A DNA stretch of 24,652 nucleotides from Egerieenecus sp048201975 (GTDB lineage: Bacteria > Bacillota > Clostridia > Christensenellales > Aristaeellaceae), in NCBI GenBank assembly GCA_048201975.1, contig DBFBGQ010000061.1:1-24652 (forward strand). Direction: 5' to 3'. Below are positions 12,629 to 21,713 of the stretch, in pieces. Numbering within the stretch: the stretch's first letter is position 1; every line of letters starts with the position of its first letter. The position numbers and the translations under genes were made by a program. Below the pieces are notes generated by a model that saw only the letters and a program-made list of their open reading frames with translations, searched no databases and had not been told where the DNA came from.

Positions 12629-15600
12629 ATGAACAAAACATGGAAAAGCTTTCTGGCGCTGTGCTTGGCGCTTGCCATGTCTTTGACGGCGCCTCTGGCT
12701 TCCTTGGCTGAGGGAACCAGCACGGAAGTTCCTGCCACGGAAGTTTCCGCCACGGAAGTTCCTGCTACGGAAGCTCCCGCCACGGAAGTTCCCGCCACGG
12801 AAGTTCCTGCGACGGAAGTTCCTGCGACGGAAGCTCCTGCTACGGAAGTTCCTGCGACGGAAGTTCCTGCGACGGAAGCTCCTGCGACGGAAGCCCCCGC
12901 TACGGAAGCCCCCGCTACGGAAGCTCCTGCGACGGAAGCGCCCGCTACGGAAGCGCCTGCGACGGAGGCGCCCGCCACGGAAGCTCCTGCGACGGAAGCC
13001 CCCGCTACGGAAGCGCCTGCGACGGAGGCCCCCGCCACGGAAGCGCCCGCTACGGAAGCCCCTGCCACGGAGGCCCCCGCCACGGAAGCCCCTGCCACGG
13101 AAGTTCCCGTTGAGGAAGTTCCTGCTGTGGATTACACCAAAGCGGCCACGGCCAGCCTGACCTTCACCGAAGGCTATGCGGAGCTGCTGCGGGATGCCAC
13201 CCTGTATGCCGATGCGGCCCTGAGCGATGCGCTGGGCAGCCTGGCCAAGGGCGGCGTAGTGGAAGCCGAAGCCCGCAGCAACGCTGGCGAGAGCAACGAC
13301 GCCCTGCGCGTATCCTTCCAGACCGAAGCAGGCAAGGTGACCGGCTATGTGGCGGCGGAGGATCTGCGCCCCATGTCCGAGGATGAGGTTGCGGCCTATC
13401 GCGCCAATGAAAAGCAGCCTGATTATGCGCCTGTGGTAGCCGCCACGGAAGCTCCTGCCACGGAGGCTCCTGCCACGGAGGCTCCCGCCACGGAGGCTCC
13501 CGCCACGGAAGCCCCCGCTACGGAAGTTCCTGCTACGGAAGTTCCTGTTACGGAAGTTCCTGTTACGGAAGTTCCCGCGGAAGAGAATGCCGCGCAGGCG
13601 GATGTGGTGGATGCGCCTGTGCTCATGGGCGCGCCCATGCTCATGGCCCTGCCCGGCGCCACCACCTTGACTGCCAATGTAACCACCAACGTGACCGTGG
13701 GCAACTATGCGCAAACGGCCTATGCCAGCTTCAATATGACCGCTGCCGGCATGCTGACCATGGTGTTCAAGTCCTCCGGGAATGCCGCGGGCAACCTGGA
13801 GATCACCATCCGCTCCGCTTCGGATAACGACGCGGTGCTGTGGACCGGCGTGCTGAAGCCCCAGGGCACGGTGAACTTCTCCTCTTATGTGGAGTCCGGC
13901 GACTACGACGTGATTTACTCCAAGAGCGACGCCGCCGACTACAGCGCCTACACCGTGGCCACTACCCCCAACGTTTCCAACACCGGCGAGCTGGGCACGC
14001 GCAACAACACCATGAACAACGCGGCCACCCTCACGGTGAACAACAGCAGCGCCAGCACCGGCATCTATTCCATTCAGGATAAGATGGGCGGCAAGCTGGA
14101 CTACTACCGCTTCACCCTGTCCTCCGCCGGCAAGCTGACCTTCAGCGCCTCCAACATGACCACCGGCGAGATTGACTTCTATGTGTATGGCGACGATACC
14201 TCCACCGGCAACGTGCTCTCCAGCATGAACATCAAGGCTGCGGGCGCGCCCAGCCAGGATACCACCGTGACCTATCACCGCTCCGGCTGGTTCGATGCGG
14301 GCGTGTACTACATCGTGGTGGACGCCAGCGAGGTGGGCCGCTACAACCTGAAGGTGGACCTGAGCGCCGTGACCCTCACGGAGAAGGAGCCCAACAACAC
14401 CTTCAGCGCCGCCTACTCCTCCGGCAACTCCCTGAACCTGCTCACCGGGCTGTATGTTACCGGTATGCTCAGCGAGTCCGACGGCACCGATTACTATTAT
14501 TTCAGCCTGCCCTACGAGCAGACCGTGGACTTCAGCGTGAAGGTGCAGTTCGCCGGCGTGAACCTGGCGGTGTACACCCCCGATGGCGCGCAGGTGTCCG
14601 GCTCCTCCTTTGGCAAGACCGGCGTGCCCGGCAGCGAGGGCAACCCCTATGAGCTGGAGCTGCGCAACCTGCGCCTGCCCGCCGGCAGCTATTACCTGTG
14701 CGTCTCCTGGGACGAGAGCAAGCACACGGGCTTGTACTCCGTGGCGGCCCGCTCCGTGCTCACCGCCAGCCAGGTGACGGCCACCGTGACCAACGGCAAC
14801 CAGATCACCATGACCGGCCTGAGCAGCGGCGGCACCTCCGCGGCCACACTGAACGCCTTCTATGTCTACTATAACGATCCCAACACCGGTGCACTGCAGC
14901 TGGTGCACTCCTGGAGCAGCGCCACCGAGAGGAGCACGACGTATGCCGCGCCTGCTACGGGTACCTATAGCATCCAGTATTGGGTGACCAACGGCACCGT
15001 CGCTTCGGATAAGTGGACCACGGTGAAGTGCACCACCACCAGCTTTGCCATTACCTCCCTGTCTGCCAAGGCCAATGAAAAGGGCCAGATCGTTTGCACC
15101 GCCACCACCAACAGCACCTCTCCCCTGCAGAGCAGCGTCATCGCCCTGCTGCGCAACGGTGAAGTGGTGGAGATGAAGTCCCTCAACGGCGCCACCACCT
15201 ACACCTTCCAGGCCCCCATCTCCGATACCTACTACGTCCAGTTTGTAGCCTCGGCCAATGGCGTGCAGTATGCGGAAGCCTGGACCAACGTGGATGTCGT
15301 CGTCCCCGGCCCGGTGCTGCCTGTGGAAATCACCAAGCTCACCGTGAGCTCCAACAGCGCGGGCGAGATCGCCTGCAGCGCCGCGGTGAAGAACGGCTAT
15401 GCCCTGCAGCGGGTGGGCTTCTATCTGTACCGCAATGGTCTGCTGATGGATGCCTATGAAACCACCAACACCTTGCAGCACACCTTCAAGGTGTCCCAGA
15501 GCGGCGCCTACACCGTGCAGTGCGTGGTGAATGACGGCGTCAGCGCCACCGACGCCTGGGGCAATGTGACCGTGGCCCCCGGTGCGACGCTGAGCATCAC

Positions 15601-16663
15601 CGACATGAACGTCACGGCCAATAGCGCCGGCGTGCTTTCCTTCAACGCCTCCACCCAGAACGGCGGCAAATTGCTCATCAATACCTTCTATGTGTACCTC
15701 AACGGCGTGCTCCTTGGTTCTGTGAATGCTGTGAACGGCTCCGGCACCGCCACCGTGTACCAGGATGGCGAGTACTACGTGCAGTATGTGGCCTATGACG
15801 GCGTTACCGCGGTGGATCGCTGGGCCAGCGTGAAGGTGACCCTTTCCTCCGCCAACCAGCCTGTGAGCGTGCAGTCCGTGAAGGCCACGGCCACTAGCGC
15901 CGGCAGAATCTCCATCGACGTGACCACCGCCGGCAGCCGTCCGCTGACCCAGCTGGACTACTACCTGTACCTGGATGGCGAGATCGTCAATGTGACCCGC
16001 ACCACCTCCACCAAGAATTGCACCTTCTATGTGAAGAAGAGCGGCAATTATTACATCCAGGTGATTGCCTCCGATGGCATCCAGTATGTGGATGGCTGGA
16101 CCAACCTGATGGTGAATGTGGAGCAGACACCGGAGGAGAACCTGATGGTGACCAGCCTGGAGGCGAAGTATGACGGCAAGAGCGGCATTACCGTGAACGC
16201 CGCCACGAACTTCAGCACGCCGCTGGTAATCTCCGACTTCTATCTGTACCGCAATGGCGTGGTGGTTGGCAAGATTACCGCCCCCAACAAGTCCGGCTAC
16301 TTCACCAACCTGACCACCGGCACCTATTACATCCAGTATGTGGTGTATGACGGCAAGACCGCCGCGGATAAGTGGGTGTCCGTCACGGTGGGCGCCTCCT
16401 CGCTGAAGGTGAACTCCGTGTCCGCCAGCTGGGATGCCGCCAAGGGCCAGCTCACCTGCTCTGCCACGATCACCCAAGGCTTTGCGGTGCAGAGCGCAGG
16501 CTTCTATGCCTACAAGAATGGCGTGGTGGTAGCTTCCTGGGATTGGGAAGGCACGGGCGATTATCTGAACCATGTCTTTACCCTGGGCGATGTGAAGCCT
16601 GATAGCGTCCAGTTCGTAATCTTTGACAGCGTCAGCGCTGTGGATGGCTGGAAGATCCTGTAA
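12629..16663 (+). CDS. Large secreted surface protein: pentad repeats, SH3-like, PPC and Ig-like domains
   Basis: A 1344-residue exported protein. Residues 1-27 are a signal peptide ending ASLA. Residues 32-166 are 27 pentads of the T-E-[AV]-P-A type. About 168-258 look like a bacterial SH3 domain. Residues 273-317 are nine more pentads. About 345-470 look beta-rich. Two PPC-like domains follow (about 470-575, and about 585-705 starting EKEPNNTFS and continuing TDYYYFSLP). About 715-1344 are seven Ig-like repeats of about 85-90 residues, each with an F/Y-Y-x-Y-x-N-G strand and a G-x-Y-x-V/I-Q ... DG-x-x-x-x-D-x-W ending. The last ends the protein at DGWKIL. No LPXTG motif, S-layer homology domain or C-terminal membrane helix is seen, so attachment may be through the SH3-like domain or bound sugars. 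Start: ATG with GAGGAGG 11 bases upstream. Exact function unknown; adhesion or envelope scaffold is inference. Confidence 0.85.
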   Translation: MNKTWKSFLALCLALAMSLTAPLASLAEGTSTEVPATEVSATEVPATEAPATEVPATEVPATEVPATEAPATEVPATEVPATEAPATEAPATEAPATEAPATEAPATEAPATEAPATEAPATEAPATEAPATEAPATEAPATEAPATEAPATEAPATEVPVEEVPAVDYTKAATASLTFTEGYAELLRDATLYADAALSDALGSLAKGGVVEAEARSNAGESNDALRVSFQTEAGKVTGYVAAEDLRPMSEDEVAAYRANEKQPDYAPVVAATEAPATEAPATEAPATEAPATEAPATEVPATEVPVTEVPVTEVPAEENAAQADVVDAPVLMGAPMLMALPGATTLTANVTTNVTVGNYAQTAYASFNMTAAGMLTMVFKSSGNAAGNLEITIRSASDNDAVLWTGVLKPQGTVNFSSYVESGDYDVIYSKSDAADYSAYTVATTPNVSNTGELGTRNNTMNNAATLTVNNSSASTGIYSIQDKMGGKLDYYRFTLSSAGKLTFSASNMTTGEIDFYVYGDDTSTGNVLSSMNIKAAGAPSQDTTVTYHRSGWFDAGVYYIVVDASEVGRYNLKVDLSAVTLTEKEPNNTFSAAYSSGNSLNLLTGLYVTGMLSESDGTDYYYFSLPYEQTVDFSVKVQFAGVNLAVYTPDGAQVSGSSFGKTGVPGSEGNPYELELRNLRLPAGSYYLCVSWDESKHTGLYSVAARSVLTASQVTATVTNGNQITMTGLSSGGTSAATLNAFYVYYNDPNTGALQLVHSWSSATERSTTYAAPATGTYSIQYWVTNGTVASDKWTTVKCTTTSFAITSLSAKANEKGQIVCTATTNSTSPLQSSVIALLRNGEVVEMKSLNGATTYTFQAPISDTYYVQFVASANGVQYAEAWTNVDVVVPGPVLPVEITKLTVSSNSAGEIACSAAVKNGYALQRVGFYLYRNGLLMDAYETTNTLQHTFKVSQSGAYTVQCVVNDGVSATDAWGNVTVAPGATLSITDMNVTANSAGVLSFNASTQNGGKLLINTFYVYLNGVLLGSVNAVNGSGTATVYQDGEYYVQYVAYDGVTAVDRWASVKVTLSSANQPVSVQSVKATATSAGRISIDVTTAGSRPLTQLDYYLYLDGEIVNVTRTTSTKNCTFYVKKSGNYYIQVIASDGIQYVDGWTNLMVNVEQTPEENLMVTSLEAKYDGKSGITVNAATNFSTPLVISDFYLYRNGVVVGKITAPNKSGYFTNLTTGTYYIQYVVYDGKTAADKWVSVTVGASSLKVNSVSASWDAAKGQLTCSATITQGFAVQSAGFYAYKNGVVVASWDWEGTGDYLNHVFTLGDVKPDSVQFVIFDSVSAVDGWKIL
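12722..13126 (+). repeat. Coding 15-base tandem repeat, 27 units
   Basis: Twenty-seven in-frame 15-base units encode T-E-[AV]-P-A pentads, with variants in unit 2 (ending SA), unit 26 (ending PV) and unit 27 (EEVPA). Val-type units dominate the first part and Ala-type the rest. Codon wobble (gcc/gcg/gct, cct/ccc) shows the units have diverged at silent sites. Array length can change in frame by slippage or recombination. Confidence 0.9.
13445..13579 (+). repeat. Second coding 15-base repeat array, 9 units
   Basis: Nine more in-frame units of the same pentad: Ala-type first, then Val-type, some ending PV. It lies on the other side of the SH3-like domain, so that domain is held between two extended Pro/Thr-rich linkers. 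Confidence 0.9.
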
Positions 16664-16679
16664 AAAAACAGTTCAACTA

Positions 16680-16695
16680 TACGCCCATGGGCGTA
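16680..16695. repeat. Short perfect palindrome after the surface-protein gene
   Basis: TACGCCC-AT-GGGCGTA, 16 bases after the stop codon. It is followed by GCAAAAAA, not T residues, so it is not a canonical plus-strand terminator and transcription may continue into the glycosyltransferases. The remaining bases to 16798 show no clear promoter. Confidence 0.5.
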
Positions 16696-16798
16696 GCAAA
16701 AAACGCATAAACGCATGGCCGCCGTGGCGGGAGAACTGCTGCGGCGGCTGTTGCGCTTTCAAGGTGCAGTTTAGCCCCACGGGGCGGAGGTGAACGGA

Positions 16799-19324
16799 GT
16801 GCGGCAGTTGGATGTGATCATCCCCGCGGGTGCGGGGCTGCAACAAACCATGGAGAGCCTTGCCGGTTGCCCGGAGGCGGCGGATTGCCGGATCTTTCTT
16901 CTGGGGGAGGGCGGGGCAATTGCAAAGCCCGCGGGCTTTGCGGTGCAGAGCGCGGTGACCCTGACCCAGGCCCTTGCTTCCGGCGCGGAGGCGGGGCGGG
17001 ATGTGGCGCTGTTGCGCCCTGGTACGCAAGTGTTCCCCGGCACGCTGTCCCGCCTGGCTGACTGCCTGGGGTCGGAAGCCGGCTGCGGCGCCGCCGTGCC
17101 CTACTTCCCCTCCGGGGCGGACCTTGCCGGCTGCGACCAGCCCCCGGCGCATTATGCGCCCGGGGCGTTCGCTGCCCTGGCGGCCCGGGTGAGCCAGGAC
17201 CTGCGGCCCTGCATCCCCGGTTCCGGCGGACCCTGCCTGCTGCTCTCCCGGGAGGTGCTGTCGGCCATGGGCGGCCTGCCGGAAACGGCGGACTTTCCCC
17301 CAGTGTATCAGCTGGGCGTGTGCTTCCGGGTTCAGGAGGCGGGCTTCGCTTGCCGCCTGTGCGAGGCGGCCTATGTGCAGGGGGAGGCGGCGCTTCCCCT
17401 GTCTGCGGCGGCGCTGGGAAGCCTGCGCAAAGACTTTGTGCTGCTGACCCAGCGCTGGGAATGCTTTGATGCTAACCAGGAGATACTGCCCCTGCGGGCC
17501 TATTTGGCCGCCCAGGCGCGGATCCGCCCCGGCCGGCGGAACGTGCTGTGCGCCCTGCACGCGGATTTCCGGGAGGACGCCCTGAACAACGTGGGGGGGA
17601 CCCAATTCCACGTCCGGGACCTGGTGGCGGGGCTGCGGGAGGAGGACAATCTCTTCGTAACCGCCAGGGATGGACAATACCTGCGGGTGACGGCCTATTC
17701 CGGCGGGGAGCGGGTGTCCTTCCGCTTCCTCATCGGCAAGCAGCCGCCCTTTTTCACCTATCGGGATCAGGCGCTGCTGGAACTGTACGGCCGGGTGCTG
17801 CGGTATTTCCGCATCGGGCTGGTGCATGTGCATCATGTAACCGGCCTTTCGCTGGACATCTACTACGCGGCGCACCAGGCGGGCATCCCCCTGGTGGCCT
17901 CCCTGCATGATTTCTTCACCGTGTGCCCCACGCTGAACCTGGTGGCCCTGGATAACCGCTGCTGCATTGGCCGGGAGACCCCCCAGCGCTGCCAGCGTTG
18001 CCTGCAGGTGAAGTGCGGCCTCAGCGGCGGCGCGGATTACCTGAAGCAGTGGCGGACCAGGCAGGGGGAAGCCCTGGCCCTGTGCCAGCGGCTGATTGCC
18101 CCTTCCACCGCCGTGCGGGACATCTTCAGCAAATATTTTCCCGCCCTGGCGGAGCGGGTGCAGGTGATCGAGCACGGCTCCGACGGGGAGGATATGCTGG
18201 CCGAGCCCCGGTGGCCGGACCCGCAGGTGGACCCGCGGGCGGTGGCCTGCTTTGAAACCGCTCCCACCGCCGCGTCCCCCAAGCTGGCGGGCTGGGCCTA
18301 CCTGGAGGGCATGGAATCCCGCAAAACCCGCCTGACCGTGGTGGTGGAACAGAATGGGGCCGTCTGCGCCCGACTGCCCCTGCGGACCATTCAGCGCCCG
18401 GACCTGGCGCTGCGGGATCCCCGCTATCTCTATTCCGGCTTCCAGACGGACCTGCCCCTGGGCATCCTGCCCGCCGGGGAGCTGCGGGTGACCCTGGCGC
18501 TGGAGCAGGGGGAGACCTGCGCCGCCCCCGCCGCGGCCCTTTCGGTGCGCAACGCCGCGCCCCGGGACCGGGGCAGGCTCCGGGTGGCCTTTGTGGGCGC
18601 GGTCTACCCCATCAAGGGCAGCGAGCTGCTCTACGAGGCCATGACCACCGGCCCGGAGGATATCCGCTGGTTTATTCTGGGGGGGATCGACGATCCCAAG
18701 GTGGCGGCGCTGGAGCGGCCCAACGTGGTGAAGGCAGGCTGGTACAGTCGACGGGACCTGGCCTATTACCTGCGCCTGTACGCCATTGACGTGATTTGCA
18801 TCCTGTCCGTGTGCCCGGAGACATTCTGTTTCACACTTTCCGAGGCGCTGCTGTGCGGCGTGCCCGTGCTGGGGCTGGATATCGGCGCGGTGGGTAGCCG
18901 GGTGAAGGAGCTGGGTGCGGGCTGGCTGCTTCCGCCGGAGGCAAACGCCGCGCAACTCCTTGAATTTTTAGGCAGGATAAACCCGAATGGCGACGAATAT
19001 AAGCAGATAGCGTGCCACATTGCCGGTCTCCGCCTGCGAACGGTGGCGGACATGGTGCAGGATTACCGGCAGCTGTATCAGGCGCGCGCCGCCTCCGGCG
19101 GACCGGTGGCCACCCGGGAGGATAACCGGCGGATGTACGCCGCCTTCTGCCTGGGGGAGGGTGAACATGCCGAGGAAACCGGCCTACGCGCCCAACAAAA
19201 CGCCGACCTGGCCGAGCAGCTGCGCGCCAGGGAACAGGAATTGCATACCATTTACGCTACGAAGGGATACCGCGTGCTGATGTTCCTTCGCCGCATTTAC
19301 CTGCGCCTGCGGGGAAGAGCGTAA
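16799..19324 (+). CDS. Multi-domain glycosyltransferase: degenerate GT-A plus split GT4
   Basis: An 841-residue protein. Residues 1 to about 210 resemble a GT2 fold (LDVIIPAGAG; GGPCLLLSREVLSAMGGLPE) but the usual DxD is replaced by LLRPGTQ, so it is probably not catalytic. About 248-475 is the N-half of a GT-B enzyme (NNVGGTQFHVRDL; HVHHVTG; SLHDFFTVCP, then a Cys-rich CC...C..C...C group). About 481-588 is an inserted beta-rich segment. About 594-745 is the GT-B C-half (VAFVGAVYPIKGSELL; ETFCFTLSEALLCGVP, the E-x7-E motif). The end is a coiled-coil-like tail. It probably moves a sugar from an NDP- or GDP-sugar at the membrane inner face; specificity is unknown. GTG 16799 is chosen because GGAGG lies eight bases upstream; GTG 16790 overlaps that site. 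The GT8-like gene follows after 27 bases. Confidence 0.8.
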   Translation: MRQLDVIIPAGAGLQQTMESLAGCPEAADCRIFLLGEGGAIAKPAGFAVQSAVTLTQALASGAEAGRDVALLRPGTQVFPGTLSRLADCLGSEAGCGAAVPYFPSGADLAGCDQPPAHYAPGAFAALAARVSQDLRPCIPGSGGPCLLLSREVLSAMGGLPETADFPPVYQLGVCFRVQEAGFACRLCEAAYVQGEAALPLSAAALGSLRKDFVLLTQRWECFDANQEILPLRAYLAAQARIRPGRRNVLCALHADFREDALNNVGGTQFHVRDLVAGLREEDNLFVTARDGQYLRVTAYSGGERVSFRFLIGKQPPFFTYRDQALLELYGRVLRYFRIGLVHVHHVTGLSLDIYYAAHQAGIPLVASLHDFFTVCPTLNLVALDNRCCIGRETPQRCQRCLQVKCGLSGGADYLKQWRTRQGEALALCQRLIAPSTAVRDIFSKYFPALAERVQVIEHGSDGEDMLAEPRWPDPQVDPRAVACFETAPTAASPKLAGWAYLEGMESRKTRLTVVVEQNGAVCARLPLRTIQRPDLALRDPRYLYSGFQTDLPLGILPAGELRVTLALEQGETCAAPAAALSVRNAAPRDRGRLRVAFVGAVYPIKGSELLYEAMTTGPEDIRWFILGGIDDPKVAALERPNVVKAGWYSRRDLAYYLRLYAIDVICILSVCPETFCFTLSEALLCGVPVLGLDIGAVGSRVKELGAGWLLPPEANAAQLLEFLGRINPNGDEYKQIACHIAGLRLRTVADMVQDYRQLYQARAASGGPVATREDNRRMYAAFCLGEGEHAEETGLRAQQNADLAEQLRAREQELHTIYATKGYRVLMFLRRIYLRLRGRA

Positions 19325-19351
19325 TGAATCAGCAACATATGGAGGATCGTC

Positions 19352-20515
19352 ATGCACTTTTTTACCAGCATTTCTCAGAACTACCTGCCCAAGGCGCGGG
19401 TGCTCGCCAAGTCGGTCAAAAAATACTGCAAGGACAGCTACTTCTCCCTGGTGCTCAGCGACGACATGCCGGAGCGCTTTGATCTGGCCAAGGAGCCCTT
19501 TGACGAGCTGGTGCATATCAGCAAGCTGAACATTCCAGTGAAGAACCTGGAGCAGTGGATCTTCGGCCACGACGTGGTGGAAATCTGCACCGCGGTGAAG
19601 GGCCAGGCGATGCTGAATTTTCTGCGCGCCGGGCGCAGCGACAAGGTGGTGTACCTGGACCCGGACACGGTGGTGTTTGACGATCTCTCCGAGCTGGAGT
19701 CCCTTCTGGACGAGCACGACGTGGTGCTCACCCCCCACATCACCAAGCCGGAAACGGAAACGAAGGCCATCTGGGACAACGAGGTGGCCTGCCTGATGCA
19801 CGGGATCTTCAACCTGGGCTTTCTGGCGGTGCGCAAGTCGGACCGGGGGTTGGCTTTTGTCACCTGGTGGCGGGACCGGCTGCGGGACTTTTGCATGAAG
19901 GACATCCCCCATGGCATTTTCACCGACCAGAGCTGGGTGGACCTGGCGCCGGTGCTGTTTGACGGCATTTACATCCTGCGCAAGCCCAACTACAACGTGG
20001 CCACCTGGAACATCAACCGCCGGCAGGTCACCCAGCAGGACGGGAAGTATTTTGTGGACGGGCTGCCCCTGCAGTTCTACCATTTCTCCGGGTTCGATTC
20101 CGGCGGACAGGAAGTCATGCTCAAGCGCTACGGCCACGACAATCCCGCGCTGTATCAGCTGCGGGAGTGGTATATTCAGGCGATGGACGCCAACGGACAG
20201 CAGGAGCTGGGCCGGAAGGAGATCGCCTACGCCCGCTATGATAACGGGGAAGTCATCCGCCGGGAGCACCGGCTGGTCATGCGCACGGATGCGGGCGTGC
20301 AGAAGCAGTTCCCGCACCCCTTCCGCACCTCGGGGAAAAACACCTTCTACCAGTGGATCAACCTGCCGGAGAACAAGTACCGGGGTATGGAAGACGAGCG
20401 GGATGCGCGCATCCAGCTGCTGGAGGAGGACCTGGCACTGCACAAGGCGGCCGTCGCCAAGTATCGCAAGGTGCTGGCCCCGCTGATCTTTGTCAAGCAT
20501 CTGATCAAAAAGTGA
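19352..20515 (+). CDS. GT8-like glycosyltransferase
   Basis: A 387-residue GT-A type enzyme. It starts with MHFFTSISQNYLPKARVLAKS, the usual nucleotide-sugar strand, and has YLDPDTVVF with Asp103 and Asp105 as the metal-binding DxD. Later come GIFNLGFLAVRKS, TDQSWVDLAPVLF and YNVATWNINRR, which fit a GT8-like family common in capsule and surface-glycan loci. The last 40 residues look like a coiled coil (DERDARIQLLEEDLALHKAA) with a basic end, perhaps for membrane or partner contact. ATG with GGAGG six bases upstream; 27 bases after the large glycosyltransferase, so one operon. Donor and acceptor cannot be told. Confidence 0.8.
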   Translation: MHFFTSISQNYLPKARVLAKSVKKYCKDSYFSLVLSDDMPERFDLAKEPFDELVHISKLNIPVKNLEQWIFGHDVVEICTAVKGQAMLNFLRAGRSDKVVYLDPDTVVFDDLSELESLLDEHDVVLTPHITKPETETKAIWDNEVACLMHGIFNLGFLAVRKSDRGLAFVTWWRDRLRDFCMKDIPHGIFTDQSWVDLAPVLFDGIYILRKPNYNVATWNINRRQVTQQDGKYFVDGLPLQFYHFSGFDSGGQEVMLKRYGHDNPALYQLREWYIQAMDANGQQELGRKEIAYARYDNGEVIRREHRLVMRTDAGVQKQFPHPFRTSGKNTFYQWINLPENKYRGMEDERDARIQLLEEDLALHKAAVAKYRKVLAPLIFVKHLIKK

Positions 20516-20527
20516 TCGTTTTTCTGA

Positions 20528-20558
20528 AAACCCGTCCGACATTTGTTTGGACGGGTTT
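20528..20558 (+). terminator. Terminator-like hairpin between glycosyltransferase and acyltransferase
   Basis: A 10-bp perfect stem (AAACCCGTCC 20528-20537 with GGACGGGTTT 20549-20558) with an 11-base loop, 13 bases after the stop codon. The T run is only the three in the stem before CCC, so it is probably a partial terminator or mRNA 3'-end stabiliser. Confidence 0.5.
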
Positions 20559-20591
20559 CCCTGCATCGAAGAAGGAAAGGGGGAGAAACCC

Positions 20592-21683
20592 ATGGAGCGA
20601 AACAAAAACCTGGAAGCGCTGCGGGCCTTTGCGATCAGCGGTATTCTGCTGTACCACTATACCATCACCATCGGCTATGGCGCTGTGGGCAGAACCGGCA
20701 CCGTGATGGAGATCATTGCGCAGTTTGCGATGCACAGCTTTTATGTGCTCAGCGGCTTCGGGTGTTACCTGTACCTGCACCGTAAGGACCCGGAGCAAAA
20801 GGGGCAAGTGGCGTATGGCGCATTTTTGAAGCGGCGGCTGCGCGGGATTCTGCCGGCCTATTGGCTGAGCCTGGCCGTGATTCTGCTCACCGTGGGCACA
20901 GCCTATTGGAGCGATGGGGTATGGCCGGTGGTGCCAGTGTACGTTTTCTTCTTGCAAAATCTCTTTCTGGACTATGGTTCCATGCTCAACGGCGCCACAT
21001 GGACCATTGCCCTGCTGATGCAGTTTTACCTGGTGGTGCCCTTTTTGTACAAGGCCATGAACCGCTGGGGCTGGCGGGTATACCCTGTGGCAGTGGCGAT
21101 TGCAGTGGCGGCGCGGTGGGGGCTGTGCGCATGGGTGCGCGCCAGCGGCGAGTCGGATATGATGCTGGTGATGGTCCAGGTGCGCCAGCTGATTACCACC
21201 CTGGATGTGTTTGTGGCTGGCATGCTAGCGGGCCAGGCGGTGTGCCGGGGAAAGCAAAAGGCCTGGCGCTGGGGCCGCAATGGGCTGGAGGTGTTGGGGC
21301 TGACCCTGTGCGCCGCGGGCGTGGTGGCCCTGTGCATGAAAACCGTGGGGCTGTACATGCCCACCTGGGGGTCCCGGCTGTGGCAATCCGCGTTGGGAGC
21401 CTTGGTGGCCGCCTTGAGCTATGTGCTCTATCGCGCGCCCCTGCGCTACACCTCCCTGCCCGGGCGGTTTGTGCAGTTCATTGCCAGTGTGGAGTACAAC
21501 ACCTATCTGTGGCACATGATCCTCATCTCCAGCATGGCGGCCAGCGGCTGGTATCAGCGACTGGCCCTGGGGCATCCCTACCTGCTGACGGTGGTGATGT
21601 TCCTGCTGGCCCTGGGGGTGGGCAAGCTGAGCACCGTGCTCACCACCAGCACGGAATACAGAAAGTGGCTGCGCCTGCGTTGA
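20592..21683 (+). CDS. Membrane acyltransferase, family 3 (OafA-like)
   Basis: A 363-residue membrane protein with about ten hydrophobic helices. It has the family opening NKNLEALRAFAISGILLYHY, where His22 is the expected catalytic histidine, then FAMHSFYVLSGFGCYLYL and FLKRRLRGILPAYWLSL, all typical of acyltransferase-3 (OafA/YrhL). The C-terminal part keeps YNTYLWHMILI. Members transfer acetyl or other acyl groups to surface sugars or peptidoglycan. No SGNH domain is fused. The ATG at 20592 is chosen because GGGGGAG lies six bases upstream; an earlier in-frame start at 20547 is inside the hairpin. It is 30 bases before the tandem GT2 gene. Confidence 0.88.
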   Translation: MERNKNLEALRAFAISGILLYHYTITIGYGAVGRTGTVMEIIAQFAMHSFYVLSGFGCYLYLHRKDPEQKGQVAYGAFLKRRLRGILPAYWLSLAVILLTVGTAYWSDGVWPVVPVYVFFLQNLFLDYGSMLNGATWTIALLMQFYLVVPFLYKAMNRWGWRVYPVAVAIAVAARWGLCAWVRASGESDMMLVMVQVRQLITTLDVFVAGMLAGQAVCRGKQKAWRWGRNGLEVLGLTLCAAGVVALCMKTVGLYMPTWGSRLWQSALGALVAALSYVLYRAPLRYTSLPGRFVQFIASVEYNTYLWHMILISSMAASGWYQRLALGHPYLLTVVMFLLALGVGKLSTVLTTSTEYRKWLRLR

Positions 21684-21713
21684 GGCACAGCCGAATGGGA
21701 GGAGGCAAGGCCC

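Noticed and set aside
12722..13579. Regular short repeats considered as a CRISPR array
   Set aside because: The 15-base units are in frame, code for a pentad and have no spacers.
12443..16573. A 1376-codon open frame on the minus strand across the surface-protein gene
   Set aside because: It is antisense to a clear signal-peptide and repeat-bearing gene; the codon bias and 15-base repeats keep the opposite frame open, and its sequence is low-complexity Gly/His-rich.
16680..16695. Palindrome after the surface-protein gene considered as its terminator
   Set aside because: Only eight bases or fewer per arm and followed by A residues, not T.
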